Positions 1 through 9,614 of a DNA stretch of 64,000 nt are shown here, piece by piece; the stretch's first letter is position 1, and each line of letters begins with the position of its first letter. The position numbers and the translations under genes were made by a program. The notes beneath the pieces are model-generated. The model had not been told where the DNA came from, searched no databases, and saw only the letters and a program-made list of their open reading frames with translations. The stretch spans positions 11,272 to 75,271 of the forward strand of contig JBCCUL010000041.1 in assembly GCA_039197065.1 (NCBI GenBank), in the 5' to 3' direction. This DNA comes from JANQPX01 sp039197065 (lineage in GTDB: Bacteria; Pseudomonadota; Alphaproteobacteria; Geminicoccales; Geminicoccaceae).

Positions 1-1
1 C

Positions 2-517
2 GACTGGTTCAGAAAATCGGCGCCGCCGGAACAGGCGGTCGGCTATTACAGCATGGTGCCGATCCGCGATTACTGGCGCGCCCTGAGGGGCGTCGATCAT
101 CCCAAATACCAGGACTGGCAGGAGGAAAACGATCGTCTCGTCCGTATGGCCGAGGCCGTCGATATCCTCTTCCCGTCGATCTACACCTTCTATGAGGACC
201 AGGAAGGCTGGCTCACCTACGCCAAGGCCCAGATCGAGGAAAGCCGCCGCATCGCGCCGGACAAGCCGATCTACGCCTTCGTCTGGCCCGAATACCACCC
301 GTCCAACGACGCCCGTGCCGGTGATCCGATCGAGCCCGACTACTGGCGCGTCCAGCTCGACTTTCTGCGCGAGCATGCCGACGGCGTCGTCATCTGGACC
401 ATCGACGACACCAAGGCGGTCGACTTCGAGGACATCCCGCCCTGGTGGGACGCCACCGTGCAATTCATCGAGGAGGGCTACGATTGCCAGGGCTGTCCGG
501 CGCCGGGTGAAGGGTGA
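2..517 (+). CDS. Unknown protein, C-terminal part (possible TIM-barrel glycosidase)
   Basis: The reading frame is open from base 2 to a TGA at 515-517, so the gene starts outside the window and only the last ~171 residues are visible. The fragment is rich in aromatic residues and contains segments such as PIYAFVWPEYHP and DGVVIWTIDD, which resemble the late strands of a (beta/alpha)8 glycoside hydrolase or hyaluronidase-like fold. That resemblance is my inference; I do not recognise the family. It ends with two cysteines (DCQGCP). It lies 69 bp upstream of an asparagine synthase, glycosyltransferase and flippase on the same strand, so a polysaccharide-related role is plausible but unproven. 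Confidence 0.55.
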   Translation, partial: DWFRKSAPPEQAVGYYSMVPIRDYWRALRGVDHPKYQDWQEENDRLVRMAEAVDILFPSIYTFYEDQEGWLTYAKAQIEESRRIAPDKPIYAFVWPEYHPSNDARAGDPIEPDYWRVQLDFLREHADGVVIWTIDDTKAVDFEDIPPWWDATVQFIEEGYDCQGCPAPGEG

Positions 518-586
518 CTTGCCGGCGCTAGGTTTGGGCATGCTGCACATCATGTTGATGAGGGGTTTGTTGAGGTGACCTGCTGA

Positions 587-2500
587 ATGTGCGGAATCGC
601 TGGTTTTCAAGGCAGTTACGGGCGAGATCTCCTGTCGCAATTCAACGCGCTTCAGGAGCATCGCGGTCCTGACGATCAGGACATCTGGCATGACCCGGAT
701 GACCGTATCGGCCTCGCCCATCGCCGCCTCAGCATCATCGATCTCAGCCCCGAGGCCGCGCAGCCGATGTGCGATGCGAGCGGCGATATTCAGCTGGTCT
801 GCAATGGCGAGATCTATAATTTTCAAGAGCTTCGCCGCTTTCTTGAAGGCAAAGGCTACCGCTTCAAGACCCATTGCGACGTCGAGGTCCTGATCCACCT
901 TTACGACCTCGAAGGCCCGGACATGCTAGATCGCCTGAACGGCATGTACGCGTTTGCGATCTGGGACCGGCGAAAGAAGTCGCTGTTCCTCGCCGCCGAC
1001 CATATCAGGATCAAGCCGCTCTACTATGCCGAAACACCAGGCGGTTTCGTCTTCGCCTCCGAGATCAAAGCCCTGATGGCCGTCCCCGATCTCGATCGCA
1101 GCACCAGCCCCGAGGCGATCCACTATCATCTCGCCTACCTCTGGTGCCCCGCCAGCGAAACCATGCTGAAGGCTGTGAAGAAATGCGAGCCAGGCCAGGC
1201 GATCCTGGTGCAGGACGGCCGCATTCAGCGCATCTGGACCCATGAGCCGCCTCATTATGACATGCCGATCGCAAGCATGCCTGAGGGTGAGGCGATCCAG
1301 GCGCTGACCGGGGAGATGGAAGCCGCGGTCGAGCGCCAGATGGTGAGCGACGTGCCGGTCGGCGCCTTCCTCTCAGGCGGGCTCGACTCGAGCCTGATCG
1401 TCGCCTTGATGGCCAAACATACCGAGGCGGCGACGCTTCCCTGCTACACGATCAAATCAGCGATCGGCGCGCACAGGGGCTTCGTCGACGATCTGCCCTA
1501 TGCGCGCAAGGCCGCGCAGCATCTGGGCGTCAAGCTCTCGGAAATCGAGATCACGCCGCCGTCGGCCGACGATCTCACCTCGATGATCTACATGCTGGAC
1601 GAGCCGCAGGCGGACATCGCGCCCATCAATGTCATGCTGATCGCGGCCCAGGCACGCAAAGACGGGGTCAAGGTCCTGCTTTCGGGTGCTGGCGGTGACG
1701 ATGTGTTCTCGGGTTATCGGCGCCATATCGCGCTCCATCTGGAACGCTACTGGAGTTGGCTGCCGCAGCCTCTGCGTTCAGGTCTTCGAGCCGGTTCGAA
1801 ACTGCTGCCCGGCGGCACCTCTATCGGCAGGCGTGTGCAGACCGCCTTTCGCTCGGCGGACCAGCCAAAAGATCAGCGCATGATGTCCGCCTTCTTCTGG
1901 TCGGACCAGAAAATCAGGCGGAGCCTCTATTCCGACGATCTTGCCGCAGCTGTTACGAGCAGCGTGCTCGACCCGTTGACTCTGCGCTTCGCGCGACTCG
2001 GGGACGGCGTGGCCGACCTCAATCGGCTTCTTTATCTGGAACAGCAGTTCTTCCTCGCCGATCACAATTTGAACTACACCGACAAGGCGAGCATGGCCGA
2101 GAGCATCGAGGTGCGCGTGCCGTTTCTCGACCGGGAGCTGATGAAATTTGCGGCGACCTTGCCGGTCGACCTGAAGCTCAACGGTACGACGACAAAATAC
2201 CTCCTTCGAAAGATCGCCGAGCCGCTGTTGCCCGACGACGTCATCTATCGACCCAAGGTCGGCTTCGGCGCACCGATCCAGGAATGGCTGGACGACGATC
2301 TCAAGGACATGGTCGAGGAGGTGCTCTCGCATCAAAGCCTGAAGCGGCGCGGCTGGTTCGATCCCAAAGCCGTGGATCAGCTTCGCGCCGCCAACAAAGC
2401 GGGCAAGATCGATGCGACCATGACGATTTTCGAGCTGGTCTGCCTTGAGCTCTGGACCAGGCGTTTCGTCGACGATCACGGCCTGGCGGCCGCTGCCTGA
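587..2500 (+). CDS. asnB: Asparagine synthase (glutamine-hydrolysing)
   Basis: This 637-residue protein should make asparagine, or amidate a related carboxylate, from glutamine and ATP. The N-terminus MCGIAGF gives the Cys2 nucleophile of a class II glutamine amidotransferase domain (residues 1 to ~210), and the ATP-pyrophosphatase loop LSGGLDSS follows at about residue 263. The C-terminal synthetase domain carries the family segment ESIEVRVPFLDREL. The ATG has GAGGTGA upstream at 572-578. Length and domain order fit the asnB type often found in exopolysaccharide or O-antigen clusters, and the next genes are a glycosyltransferase (1 bp away) and a flippase. The physiological substrate could therefore be a sugar acid or peptide rather than free aspartate. 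Confidence 0.93.
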   Translation: MCGIAGFQGSYGRDLLSQFNALQEHRGPDDQDIWHDPDDRIGLAHRRLSIIDLSPEAAQPMCDASGDIQLVCNGEIYNFQELRRFLEGKGYRFKTHCDVEVLIHLYDLEGPDMLDRLNGMYAFAIWDRRKKSLFLAADHIRIKPLYYAETPGGFVFASEIKALMAVPDLDRSTSPEAIHYHLAYLWCPASETMLKAVKKCEPGQAILVQDGRIQRIWTHEPPHYDMPIASMPEGEAIQALTGEMEAAVERQMVSDVPVGAFLSGGLDSSLIVALMAKHTEAATLPCYTIKSAIGAHRGFVDDLPYARKAAQHLGVKLSEIEITPPSADDLTSMIYMLDEPQADIAPINVMLIAAQARKDGVKVLLSGAGGDDVFSGYRRHIALHLERYWSWLPQPLRSGLRAGSKLLPGGTSIGRRVQTAFRSADQPKDQRMMSAFFWSDQKIRRSLYSDDLAAAVTSSVLDPLTLRFARLGDGVADLNRLLYLEQQFFLADHNLNYTDKASMAESIEVRVPFLDRELMKFAATLPVDLKLNGTTTKYLLRKIAEPLLPDDVIYRPKVGFGAPIQEWLDDDLKDMVEEVLSHQSLKRRGWFDPKAVDQLRAANKAGKIDATMTIFELVCLELWTRRFVDDHGLAAAA

Positions 2501-2501
2501 C

Positions 2502-3701
2502 ATGGCTATCGAGGCAACACATTCCGATCGCCCGCTGGTGCAGATTCTCCTGGAGGGGCTGCCCAAATACCGAAGCGTGTTTCTAACGAGGCTGAAGCAG
2601 TCGGGCAGGGTGAATTTCAAGCTTTACCCAGCCCATCAGGCCGATGCCGGTCTGTTCGACAAAAGTGAAGCCGGCGCGTTTGCCGAGGACATCGTGCCGC
2701 CCACCCGTCCTGCGACCGAACTTCTGGGCGGACGCTTCAGCTGGCACAGCCATTTCCGGGTCGATTCCGATCTCGGCCCTGGCGACGTCATCGTCTGCGC
2801 CGGCAATCCCCGGTTCCTCAACATCTACCCGCTCACGCTGACCGCCCGAAAGCGCGGGCTGCCGGTGATCTGGTGGTGCCAGGGCTGGACGCCCGAGGCC
2901 TCGCCGACCACCACCAAAATCCGCCACTGGCTGACCAAGCGCTTTCCCGACGCCGTCATGGTCTATACGGAGAAGGAAGCGAACGCCTTCGTCGAGTTGG
3001 GCTTCCCCAAAGAACGCACCTTCTTCTTGAACAACACCATCGACGAGCGCCTGGTGCAGGCCGCGGTCGATGCGATCGACGACGCGGACTTGACGGCGTT
3101 TCAGAAGAAGGAAGTTATTGCCGATCGGAAACTTCTCATTTTTTGCAGCCGCCTGACGCCCAAAACCCGCCTGTTGCAGGCGATCGAGGCGGTCGAGCGT
3201 GTGCGCGCCGACCATCCGGACGTGCTGCTTGCGGTGATCGGTGACGGCGTCCTTCGCGAAGAGGCGGAAGCCAAAGTCAAAGCCGTCGGCCTTGCCGACC
3301 ATGTGCGTTTTTTGGGGGCGATGTTCGATGAAGATCAGCTCGCACCCTGGTTTTTGTCAGCAAAGTGCCTCCTTTATCCGGGACCGATCGGGCTTAGCCT
3401 CCTGCACGCCTTCGCCTATGGATTGCCGGTGGTCACCCACGACAATCTCAAAAACCAGAACCCGGAGATCGCAGCCCTTGAGCCCGGCGCCAACGGTCTG
3501 ACGTTCAGGGAAAACGACGTCGCCGATTTTTCGAACGCGCTTGGCCGAATCCTGGCGGATCCCGCGTTCCAACGTTCGCTTAGCGAACGCGCGAACACGA
3601 CCGCGCATCGGGACTACACGATGGCTGCGATGGTGCGGAATTTCCAGAACGCCGTACTCACGATGAGCCGCCGACCGGCGGCCGGGGAACTTGCCGCATG
3701 A
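2502..3701 (+). CDS. GT4-family glycosyltransferase
   Basis: The 399-residue protein looks like a GT-B glycosyltransferase of the GT4 (RfaB/group 1) type. The N-terminal half has no clear nucleotide site, as is usual for the acceptor domain. The C-terminal half has the family order: a strand with ICSRLTPKTRL, then HVRFLGAMFDEDQL, and a PGPIGLSLLHAFAYGLPVV segment that stands where the usual E-x7-E donor motif lies. Here the first acidic residue is replaced by the PG-I-GLS version seen in divergent members. An upstream in-frame start at 2445 would overlap asnB by 56 bp, so ATG 2502, just after the asnB stop, is preferred. It is probably co-transcribed with asnB and the flippase for surface polysaccharide assembly. 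Confidence 0.85.
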   Translation: MAIEATHSDRPLVQILLEGLPKYRSVFLTRLKQSGRVNFKLYPAHQADAGLFDKSEAGAFAEDIVPPTRPATELLGGRFSWHSHFRVDSDLGPGDVIVCAGNPRFLNIYPLTLTARKRGLPVIWWCQGWTPEASPTTTKIRHWLTKRFPDAVMVYTEKEANAFVELGFPKERTFFLNNTIDERLVQAAVDAIDDADLTAFQKKEVIADRKLLIFCSRLTPKTRLLQAIEAVERVRADHPDVLLAVIGDGVLREEAEAKVKAVGLADHVRFLGAMFDEDQLAPWFLSAKCLLYPGPIGLSLLHAFAYGLPVVTHDNLKNQNPEIAALEPGANGLTFRENDVADFSNALGRILADPAFQRSLSERANTTAHRDYTMAAMVRNFQNAVLTMSRRPAAGELAA

Positions 3702-3730
3702 GACCTTCCGCCGGCCGGCAACGTTAGACG

Positions 3731-5038
3731 ATGGCAGGTACTCTAGCCGGCCAGAGGCTGCTAAGCCTCCTGCCGAAGAAGCTGACGACGGGGGCTGCCT
3801 GGAACGGGCTCGCCCAGATCATGTATCGGGGCATGGTGATCCTCGGCATGCTGATCGCAGCTCGGATCCTTGGTCTGGAGAGCTTCGGCCAGCTCAGCAT
3901 TCTCTACAACACCACCATGGCCTTCCACGTGGTCGCCTCACTCGGCCTGATCATGACCGGCACCAAGCTGGTGGCCGAGCTTTATGAAAAGGACAAGCCG
4001 CGCACCGGCCGGATCATCGCCCTTTGCCATTATGTGGCCGCCGCCAGCGGTGGGTTGGTCGGCATCGGCATGCTGCTGGCGGCCCCCTGGATCGCGTCCG
4101 AGATCCTGAACGATGCCGGGCTTGCCTCAGGCGTCCGGCTGACCGCCTTGCTGCTTCTTTTCCAGGTGATTGCCGACAGCACGCTCGGCGTCAATCTCGG
4201 CTTTCTGGCCTTTCGCAGCATCTTTTTGGCCAATGTCGCAGCCGGTATCTGCTCCTTCCTGTTCCTGATCATCGGTGTTCAATTCTATGGCGTTTCAGGC
4301 GGCCTTCTCGGCCTCGCCTTTGCGGAGGCCGTTCGTTTCCTTCTGCTTTGGCGCTCCGGTCATCGCGCCGCGACCGAGCATGGCATTCCGAGAAGCTGGC
4401 GCTTTCCACGGGAAGAACTGTCGGTTCTCTGGGAAGTCAGCCTCCCCTCCATGGCGACGGCCATTCTCTGGCTGCCGGTCACCTGGATCGGCACGCTGAT
4501 GCTGGTGCGCGAGCCGAACGGCTTTGCCGAGATGGGCCTCTTTGGCGCCGCCAATCAATGGTTCTCGCTCCTCCTTTTCGTTCCCGGCGTCGTCACCCAG
4601 ACCATCCTTCCGATCCTAAGCGCCCAGGTCGGCGACGGCGGCAGGCGCGAGGCTCGCGGCCTTGCGCTCAAGTCCTCAGGAATCATGCTAGTGCTGGTCG
4701 CCTTGATCGCCGCCCCGCTGATGCTCGGAAGTCCCTGGCTCGCCGCCGCTTACGGACCCGAGTTCACCGAGGGCGTCATGGTTTTCGTCCTGATGCTGCT
4801 CGCCGCCATCGCCGCCTCGCCACAGGGCATCCTCGGCAATTTCCTCGCCGCCGAAAACCGCTTCTGGCTGCGCTTTCGCATCAACCTCCTCTGGGCCGCC
4901 TGCTACCTCGCCGCCGCCTGGCCGCTGGTGATCCACGGTGCTGCCGGCTTGGCGATCGCCCTGGTCATCGCCTACGCCGCGCGAACGCTCGCGACGCTGA
5001 TCTACGTGCTCCGGGCTGGCTCAGCTACGCGCGAATGA
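3731..5038 (+). CDS. Polysaccharide flippase (Wzx/MOP superfamily)
   Basis: This 435-residue protein is almost entirely hydrophobic, with about twelve predicted membrane segments from residue ~25 to the end, and resembles Wzx-like members of the multidrug/oligosaccharidyl-lipid/polysaccharide (MOP) exporter superfamily. Its expected role is to move lipid-linked oligosaccharide across the inner membrane for polymerisation. It follows the glycosyltransferase by 29 bp and closes the polysaccharide operon. No strong ribosome site is visible before ATG 3731, so the start could differ slightly. Its last 14 bp overlap the convergent glucosidase gene. Substrate cannot be read from the sequence. Confidence 0.82.
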   Translation: MAGTLAGQRLLSLLPKKLTTGAAWNGLAQIMYRGMVILGMLIAARILGLESFGQLSILYNTTMAFHVVASLGLIMTGTKLVAELYEKDKPRTGRIIALCHYVAAASGGLVGIGMLLAAPWIASEILNDAGLASGVRLTALLLLFQVIADSTLGVNLGFLAFRSIFLANVAAGICSFLFLIIGVQFYGVSGGLLGLAFAEAVRFLLLWRSGHRAATEHGIPRSWRFPREELSVLWEVSLPSMATAILWLPVTWIGTLMLVREPNGFAEMGLFGAANQWFSLLLFVPGVVTQTILPILSAQVGDGGRREARGLALKSSGIMLVLVALIAAPLMLGSPWLAAAYGPEFTEGVMVFVLMLLAAIAASPQGILGNFLAAENRFWLRFRINLLWAACYLAAAWPLVIHGAAGLAIALVIAYAARTLATLIYVLRAGSATRE

Positions 5039-6635
5039 TCACGGCCTCGTCGCCGAGAAGATCGATGGACGGACCGACCGATCCGCCCTCTCTTTCCCTG
5101 ATGGTGGACAGCACCACCCGACCGTCAACGGCTTCGTCGACACGCACGGTCTTGGGTGCATCATCGAGATTGGCCAGGATCAGGAACCGGCGCCCCTCCA
5201 CCTCCCGCGCATAGGCGAGCGCCTCGCCTTCAATCGCGACCGGACGCCATGATCCCAGAGACAACGCCGCCTCGGCGCGCCTGAGCGCCAGGAGATCCCG
5301 CGTCAGGTTCAGCATCGAGGCGGGATCGTCTCGCTGGGCCTCGACATTCTTCGCCGCATTGTCCGCCCCGATCGGCAGCCAGGGTTCACCTTGAGTAAAG
5401 CCCGCCCCGGCTCGGGGCCGCCAGGGCAGGGGGGTGCGGACGGGGTCGCGACCCTGGTCGGGATGGGCAAGGCCGAACGGGTCCTTGCCCTTGCCGGGCG
5501 GGATCGGCACGTTTTCAAGGCCGAGCTCGTCGCCGTAATAGAGCGTCGGCGTGCCGCGCAGCGTCAGCAGGATCAGCATCGCCACCCGAGCCTGCGCCGG
5601 GCCGACGCGGCTCGCGATCCGCTTCTGATCATGATTCCCCAACACCCAACTCCCCCAACCGCGCCGCGGTAGGGTTGACTCATACCGTTCTATATAGCCC
5701 AGCAGCGCCGCTGCCTTCCAGGGTTGCCACATAAGGTTGAAATTGAAGGGCAGGTGCAGCCCTTCGCCCGCCACGCCGTAATAGGCGACCAGCTTTTCCG
5801 GCGGCAGGTAGATTTCGCCGATCAGCAGCCGGTCCTCGCCGAACTCTTCGGCGACACAGCGCATCTCGGCCATGATCTCGTGGATTTCCGGGCGATCGGC
5901 GCTGAAGATCGGCAGGACCTTTCGAAAGTCCGGCTGACCCGGCGCGTAGTCCGGATTGAGCGGGTCGTTTCGAAAGCGCGCGTCCTTGATCAGGAGCCAG
6001 CAGACATCGAGGCGAAAGCCGTCGACGCCGCGCGCCAGCCAAAAGCGCATGGCGTCATACATGGCGGCCCGCACCTCGGGGTTCCGCCAGTTCAAGTCCG
6101 GCTGTTCCTTGAGAAAAAAGTGACAAAAATACTGGCCGCTCGCTTCATCCAGCGTCCAGGCGTCGCCGCCGGCAATGCTGACCCAATTGTTCGGCGGGCC
6201 GCCATCGGGTGCCGGGTCCTGCCAGATATACCAATCCCGCTTCTCGGCGTCCCGGCCGCTCCTGGCATTCAGGAACCAGGGATGCTGATCCGATGTATGG
6301 TTGGGTACGAAATCCAGGATCAGCCTGATGCCGTGTTCATGCAGCGCTTCGACCAATCGGTCGAACACCTCCAACGTGCCGAACAGCGGGTGGATGCCGG
6401 TGTAATCAGCGACGTCATAGCCGAAATCGGCCATCGGCGAAGGGTAGATCGGCGTAATCCAAACGGTATCGATGCCGAGCCAGACCAGATGGTCGATTCG
6501 CTGGATAATCCCCTCCAGATCGCCGATGCCGTCGCCGTCGCTGTCCTGAAAGGAACGCGGATAGATTTCGTAGATGACGGCGCGCTGCCACCAAGGCGCC
6601 GCGCCTCTCGGCTGTTCTTCTTTCGATCTCGGCAC
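5025..6635 (-). CDS. GH13 alpha-glucosidase / oligo-glucosidase
   Basis: This 536-residue protein hydrolyses alpha-glucosidic bonds in maltose-, isomaltose- or trehalose-type sugars. The four GH13 regions are present in order: DFVPNHTSD (~108-116), GFRLDV with nucleophile Asp210, GEIYLP with acid/base Glu274, and LGNHDQKR with transition-state Asp336. The start YPRSFQDSDGDGIGDL is typical of the oligo-1,6-glucosidase/alpha-glucosidase subfamily (GH13_17/23/30/31 group). No signal peptide is seen, so it is cytoplasmic. It lies convergent to the flippase and divergent to gyrA, with no sugar transporter nearby. Exact linkage specificity is not determined. Confidence 0.9.
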   Translation of the reverse strand: MPRSKEEQPRGAAPWWQRAVIYEIYPRSFQDSDGDGIGDLEGIIQRIDHLVWLGIDTVWITPIYPSPMADFGYDVADYTGIHPLFGTLEVFDRLVEALHEHGIRLILDFVPNHTSDQHPWFLNARSGRDAEKRDWYIWQDPAPDGGPPNNWVSIAGGDAWTLDEASGQYFCHFFLKEQPDLNWRNPEVRAAMYDAMRFWLARGVDGFRLDVCWLLIKDARFRNDPLNPDYAPGQPDFRKVLPIFSADRPEIHEIMAEMRCVAEEFGEDRLLIGEIYLPPEKLVAYYGVAGEGLHLPFNFNLMWQPWKAAALLGYIERYESTLPRRGWGSWVLGNHDQKRIASRVGPAQARVAMLILLTLRGTPTLYYGDELGLENVPIPPGKGKDPFGLAHPDQGRDPVRTPLPWRPRAGAGFTQGEPWLPIGADNAAKNVEAQRDDPASMLNLTRDLLALRRAEAALSLGSWRPVAIEGEALAYAREVEGRRFLILANLDDAPKTVRVDEAVDGRVVLSTIREREGGSVGPSIDLLGDEAVIIRA

Positions 6636-6788
6636 GTCACGATCCCCAAAAACCGTCTGATGTCAGCCGTTTCCGCGAAAATGTTGCAGCGCACAAAAAA
6701 TGCAAATAAAGTGGCATTATAAGGCTAGCCGTGGCATGTTCCGGTCGCACCGATAGATTTTGACAGATGACAGCTGGACTAGAGAAGC

Positions 6789-9569
6789 TTGGCAACCGAA
6801 AACCCACCTAAAGAACAGAATATCATACCGATCGAAGAGGAGATGCAGCGCTCCTATCTCGATTACGCCATGAGCGTGATCGTCTCGCGTGCGCTGCCCG
6901 ATGTCCGTGACGGTCTGAAGCCGGTCCACAGGCGCATCCTCTACGCCATGCGCGAAGGCGGCTACGACCACGGCAAGCCGCCCAGGAAGAGTGCGCGCAT
7001 CGTCGGCGACGTCATGGGTAAATACCATCCCCACGGCGACAGCGCGATCTATGACAGCCTGGTGCGCATGGCCCAGGATTTCTCCATGCGCGTGCCGCTG
7101 ATCGACGGTCAGGGCAATTTCGGCTCGATGGACGGCGATCCGCCGGCCGCCATGCGTTACACCGAGGCAAGGCTGGCGCTCACCGCCGACGCGCTCCTCA
7201 CCGATATCGACAAGGACACGGTGGATTTCCGCCCGACCTATGACGAATCGGACGAGGAGCCGGTGGTTCTGCCGGCGCAATATCCGAACCTTCTGGTCAA
7301 TGGCCAGGCCGGCATCGCCGTCGGCATGGCGACCAACGTGCCGCCGCACAATCTGGGCGAGGTGATCGACGTCTGCGTCGCCATGATCGACGATCCCGAT
7401 CTCGGCTTCGAGGAGATGCTGGAGCTGATGCCCGGCCCGGACTTTCCGACCGGCGCCATGATTCTCGGCCATTCCGGCATCCGCCAGGCCTACGCCACCG
7501 GCCGCGGCTCGATCGTCATCCGCTCGCGCACCCATGTCGAGGAGATCCGAAAGGACCGCTTCGCGATCGTGATCACCGAGGTGCCCTTCCAGGTGAACAA
7601 AGCGCGCATGCAGGAGCGCATGGGTGAGCTTGTCAGGGAAAAGCGCGTCGAGGGGATCGCCGAAATCCGCGACGAGTCGGATCGCGAAGGTACGCGCGTG
7701 GTCATCGAGCTTAAGCGCGATGCCGACAGCGACATCGTCCTGAACCAGCTCTTCCGCCACACGCCGCTGCAGATCAGCTTCGGCGTCAATCTGGTGGCAT
7801 TGCGCGCCGGCCGGCCCGAGCAGCTCAACGTCCGTGACGTGTTCGAGGCTTTCCTTGAGTTCCGCGAGGAGGTGATCCTAAGACGCACCGCTTTCGACCT
7901 CACCAAAGCGCGCGAACGCGCCCATATCCTGGTGGGTCTTGCCGTCGCCGTCGCCAATATCGACGACGTGATCAAACTGATCCGTGGCGCACCCGATCCG
8001 GCGACCGCCAAGGCTGAACTCTGCGCCCGCGACTGGCCGAAGGGCGACATAGCCCCCCTCCTGGCGCTGGCCGAGGAAGCAGAAGACGGCGCCGATGCCG
8101 ACGGTGATGGCTATCGCCTGTCCGAGCGCCAGGCCCAGGCGATCCTCGATCTTCGCCTGCATCGCCTGACCCAGCTCGAACGCTCCAAGCTCACTGACGA
8201 GCTCAATGAGCTGGTCGAGAAAATCAAGGCGCTTTTGCTGATCCTGCGCTCGCGCGAGCGGCTCCTCGAAGTGCTCAAGGAAGAGCTGCTTCAAGTCAAA
8301 GAGAGATTCGCGACGCCGCGCCGGACGACCATCGAGGATCTCGATTTCGACATCGACATCGAGGACCTGATCCAAAAAGAGGACATGGTCGTCACCGTCA
8401 CCAAACTCGGCTACATCAAGCGCACGCCGCTTTCCACCTATCGTGAGCAGCGACGCGGCGGCAAAGGCCGGAAGGGCATGGCGACCCATGATGACGATCA
8501 TCTGGAAGCCCTGTTCGTCACCACCACCCACACGCCGGTCCTCTTCTTCTCCTCCGAGGGCAGGGTCTACAAGCTCAAGGTCTACAAGCTGCCGCTCGGC
8601 AATCCGCAGTCGCGCGGCAAGGCCATGGTCAATCTCTTCCCACAGCTGACCGACGGCGAATACATCACCGCCGTGCTGCCGCTGCCGGAAGACGAGAGCA
8701 CCTATGACGATCTCTCCGTGGTGTTCGCGACCTCGTCGGGCAAGGTGAGAAGAAACGCGCTCGCCGACTTCACTTTCGTGCCGGCCAACGGCAAGATCGC
8801 GATGAAGCTGGACGGCGACGATCACTTGGTCGGCGTCGATGTCGCCACCGAACACAGCGATGTCATGCTGGCGGCGCGCGGCGGCAAATGCGTGCGCTTC
8901 CCGCTATCCGGCGTCCGCGTCTTCCGCTCGCGCAGTTCGGAAGGCGTGCGCGGCATGGCGCTTGCCGGCGACGATCGCGTCATCTCCATGTCGATCCTCG
9001 ACCATATCGACGTCGACATCGACGAGCGCGACGGGTTCCTCCGCTATGACGGCGGTCTCCGCCGCCAGAACGGCGATGGTCCGCCTGAGAAGCCGGAAGA
9101 CATCACCGACGAACGCCTGGACGAGCTTTCCTCGCGGCAGCAGATGATTCTCTCGGTGACCGTCAACGGCTATGGCAAGCGCAGCTCGGCTTATGAATAC
9201 CGCGTGACCAATCGCGGCGGGCAGGGGATCATCAATATCGAGACGTCGGACCGTAACGGCGAGGTCATCGCCGCTTTCCCTGTGACCGATCGAGATCAGA
9301 TCATGCTGGTCACCGATCAGGGCAAGGTGATCCGCATTCCCGTGGACGGCATCCGCATCGCCGGACGCAATACGCAGGGCGTGACCCTTTTCAATACCGA
9401 CAAGAATGAACATGTGGTTTCGGTAGCGCGCCTCGAAGGGGCGGCCGATATCGAAGACGACGACGTTGATGACGAACAGACGGACGAAAGCCAAAGCGGT
9501 GACGACGAGAACGAAACCGTAAACCAGAAGAACGACGAGACAGACAAGGACGACGCACCTCCCGGTTAG
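6789..9569 (+). CDS. gyrA: DNA gyrase subunit A
   Basis: GyrA (926 residues) is the DNA breakage-reunion subunit of gyrase. The N-terminal winged helix and tower carry HPHGDSAIYDS (residues 80-90) and the catalytic Tyr124 in AMRYTEARL. A coiled-coil and the C-terminal beta-pinwheel follow, with GyrA-box-like QRRGGKGRKG near residue 556. It starts at TTG 6789; an ATG at 6767 is out of frame. The equivalents of E. coli Ser83 and Asp87 are Ser85 and Asp89, the quinolone-sensitive state. A very acidic C-terminal tail (from ~888) rich in Asp, Glu and Asn extends the usual length. Confidence 0.97.
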   Translation: MATENPPKEQNIIPIEEEMQRSYLDYAMSVIVSRALPDVRDGLKPVHRRILYAMREGGYDHGKPPRKSARIVGDVMGKYHPHGDSAIYDSLVRMAQDFSMRVPLIDGQGNFGSMDGDPPAAMRYTEARLALTADALLTDIDKDTVDFRPTYDESDEEPVVLPAQYPNLLVNGQAGIAVGMATNVPPHNLGEVIDVCVAMIDDPDLGFEEMLELMPGPDFPTGAMILGHSGIRQAYATGRGSIVIRSRTHVEEIRKDRFAIVITEVPFQVNKARMQERMGELVREKRVEGIAEIRDESDREGTRVVIELKRDADSDIVLNQLFRHTPLQISFGVNLVALRAGRPEQLNVRDVFEAFLEFREEVILRRTAFDLTKARERAHILVGLAVAVANIDDVIKLIRGAPDPATAKAELCARDWPKGDIAPLLALAEEAEDGADADGDGYRLSERQAQAILDLRLHRLTQLERSKLTDELNELVEKIKALLLILRSRERLLEVLKEELLQVKERFATPRRTTIEDLDFDIDIEDLIQKEDMVVTVTKLGYIKRTPLSTYREQRRGGKGRKGMATHDDDHLEALFVTTTHTPVLFFSSEGRVYKLKVYKLPLGNPQSRGKAMVNLFPQLTDGEYITAVLPLPEDESTYDDLSVVFATSSGKVRRNALADFTFVPANGKIAMKLDGDDHLVGVDVATEHSDVMLAARGGKCVRFPLSGVRVFRSRSSEGVRGMALAGDDRVISMSILDHIDVDIDERDGFLRYDGGLRRQNGDGPPEKPEDITDERLDELSSRQQMILSVTVNGYGKRSSAYEYRVTNRGGQGIINIETSDRNGEVIAAFPVTDRDQIMLVTDQGKVIRIPVDGIRIAGRNTQGVTLFNTDKNEHVVSVARLEGAADIEDDDVDDEQTDESQSGDDENETVNQKNDETDKDDAPPG

Positions 9570-9614
9570 TCCGAAAAAATCGACGGCCGGAGGAAGATGG
9601 AGGGCCCGCCGACC

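Noticed and set aside
6757..6788. TTGACA as a gyrA -35 box
   Set aside because: A -10 box at normal spacing would fall on the start codon; no matching sequence is there.
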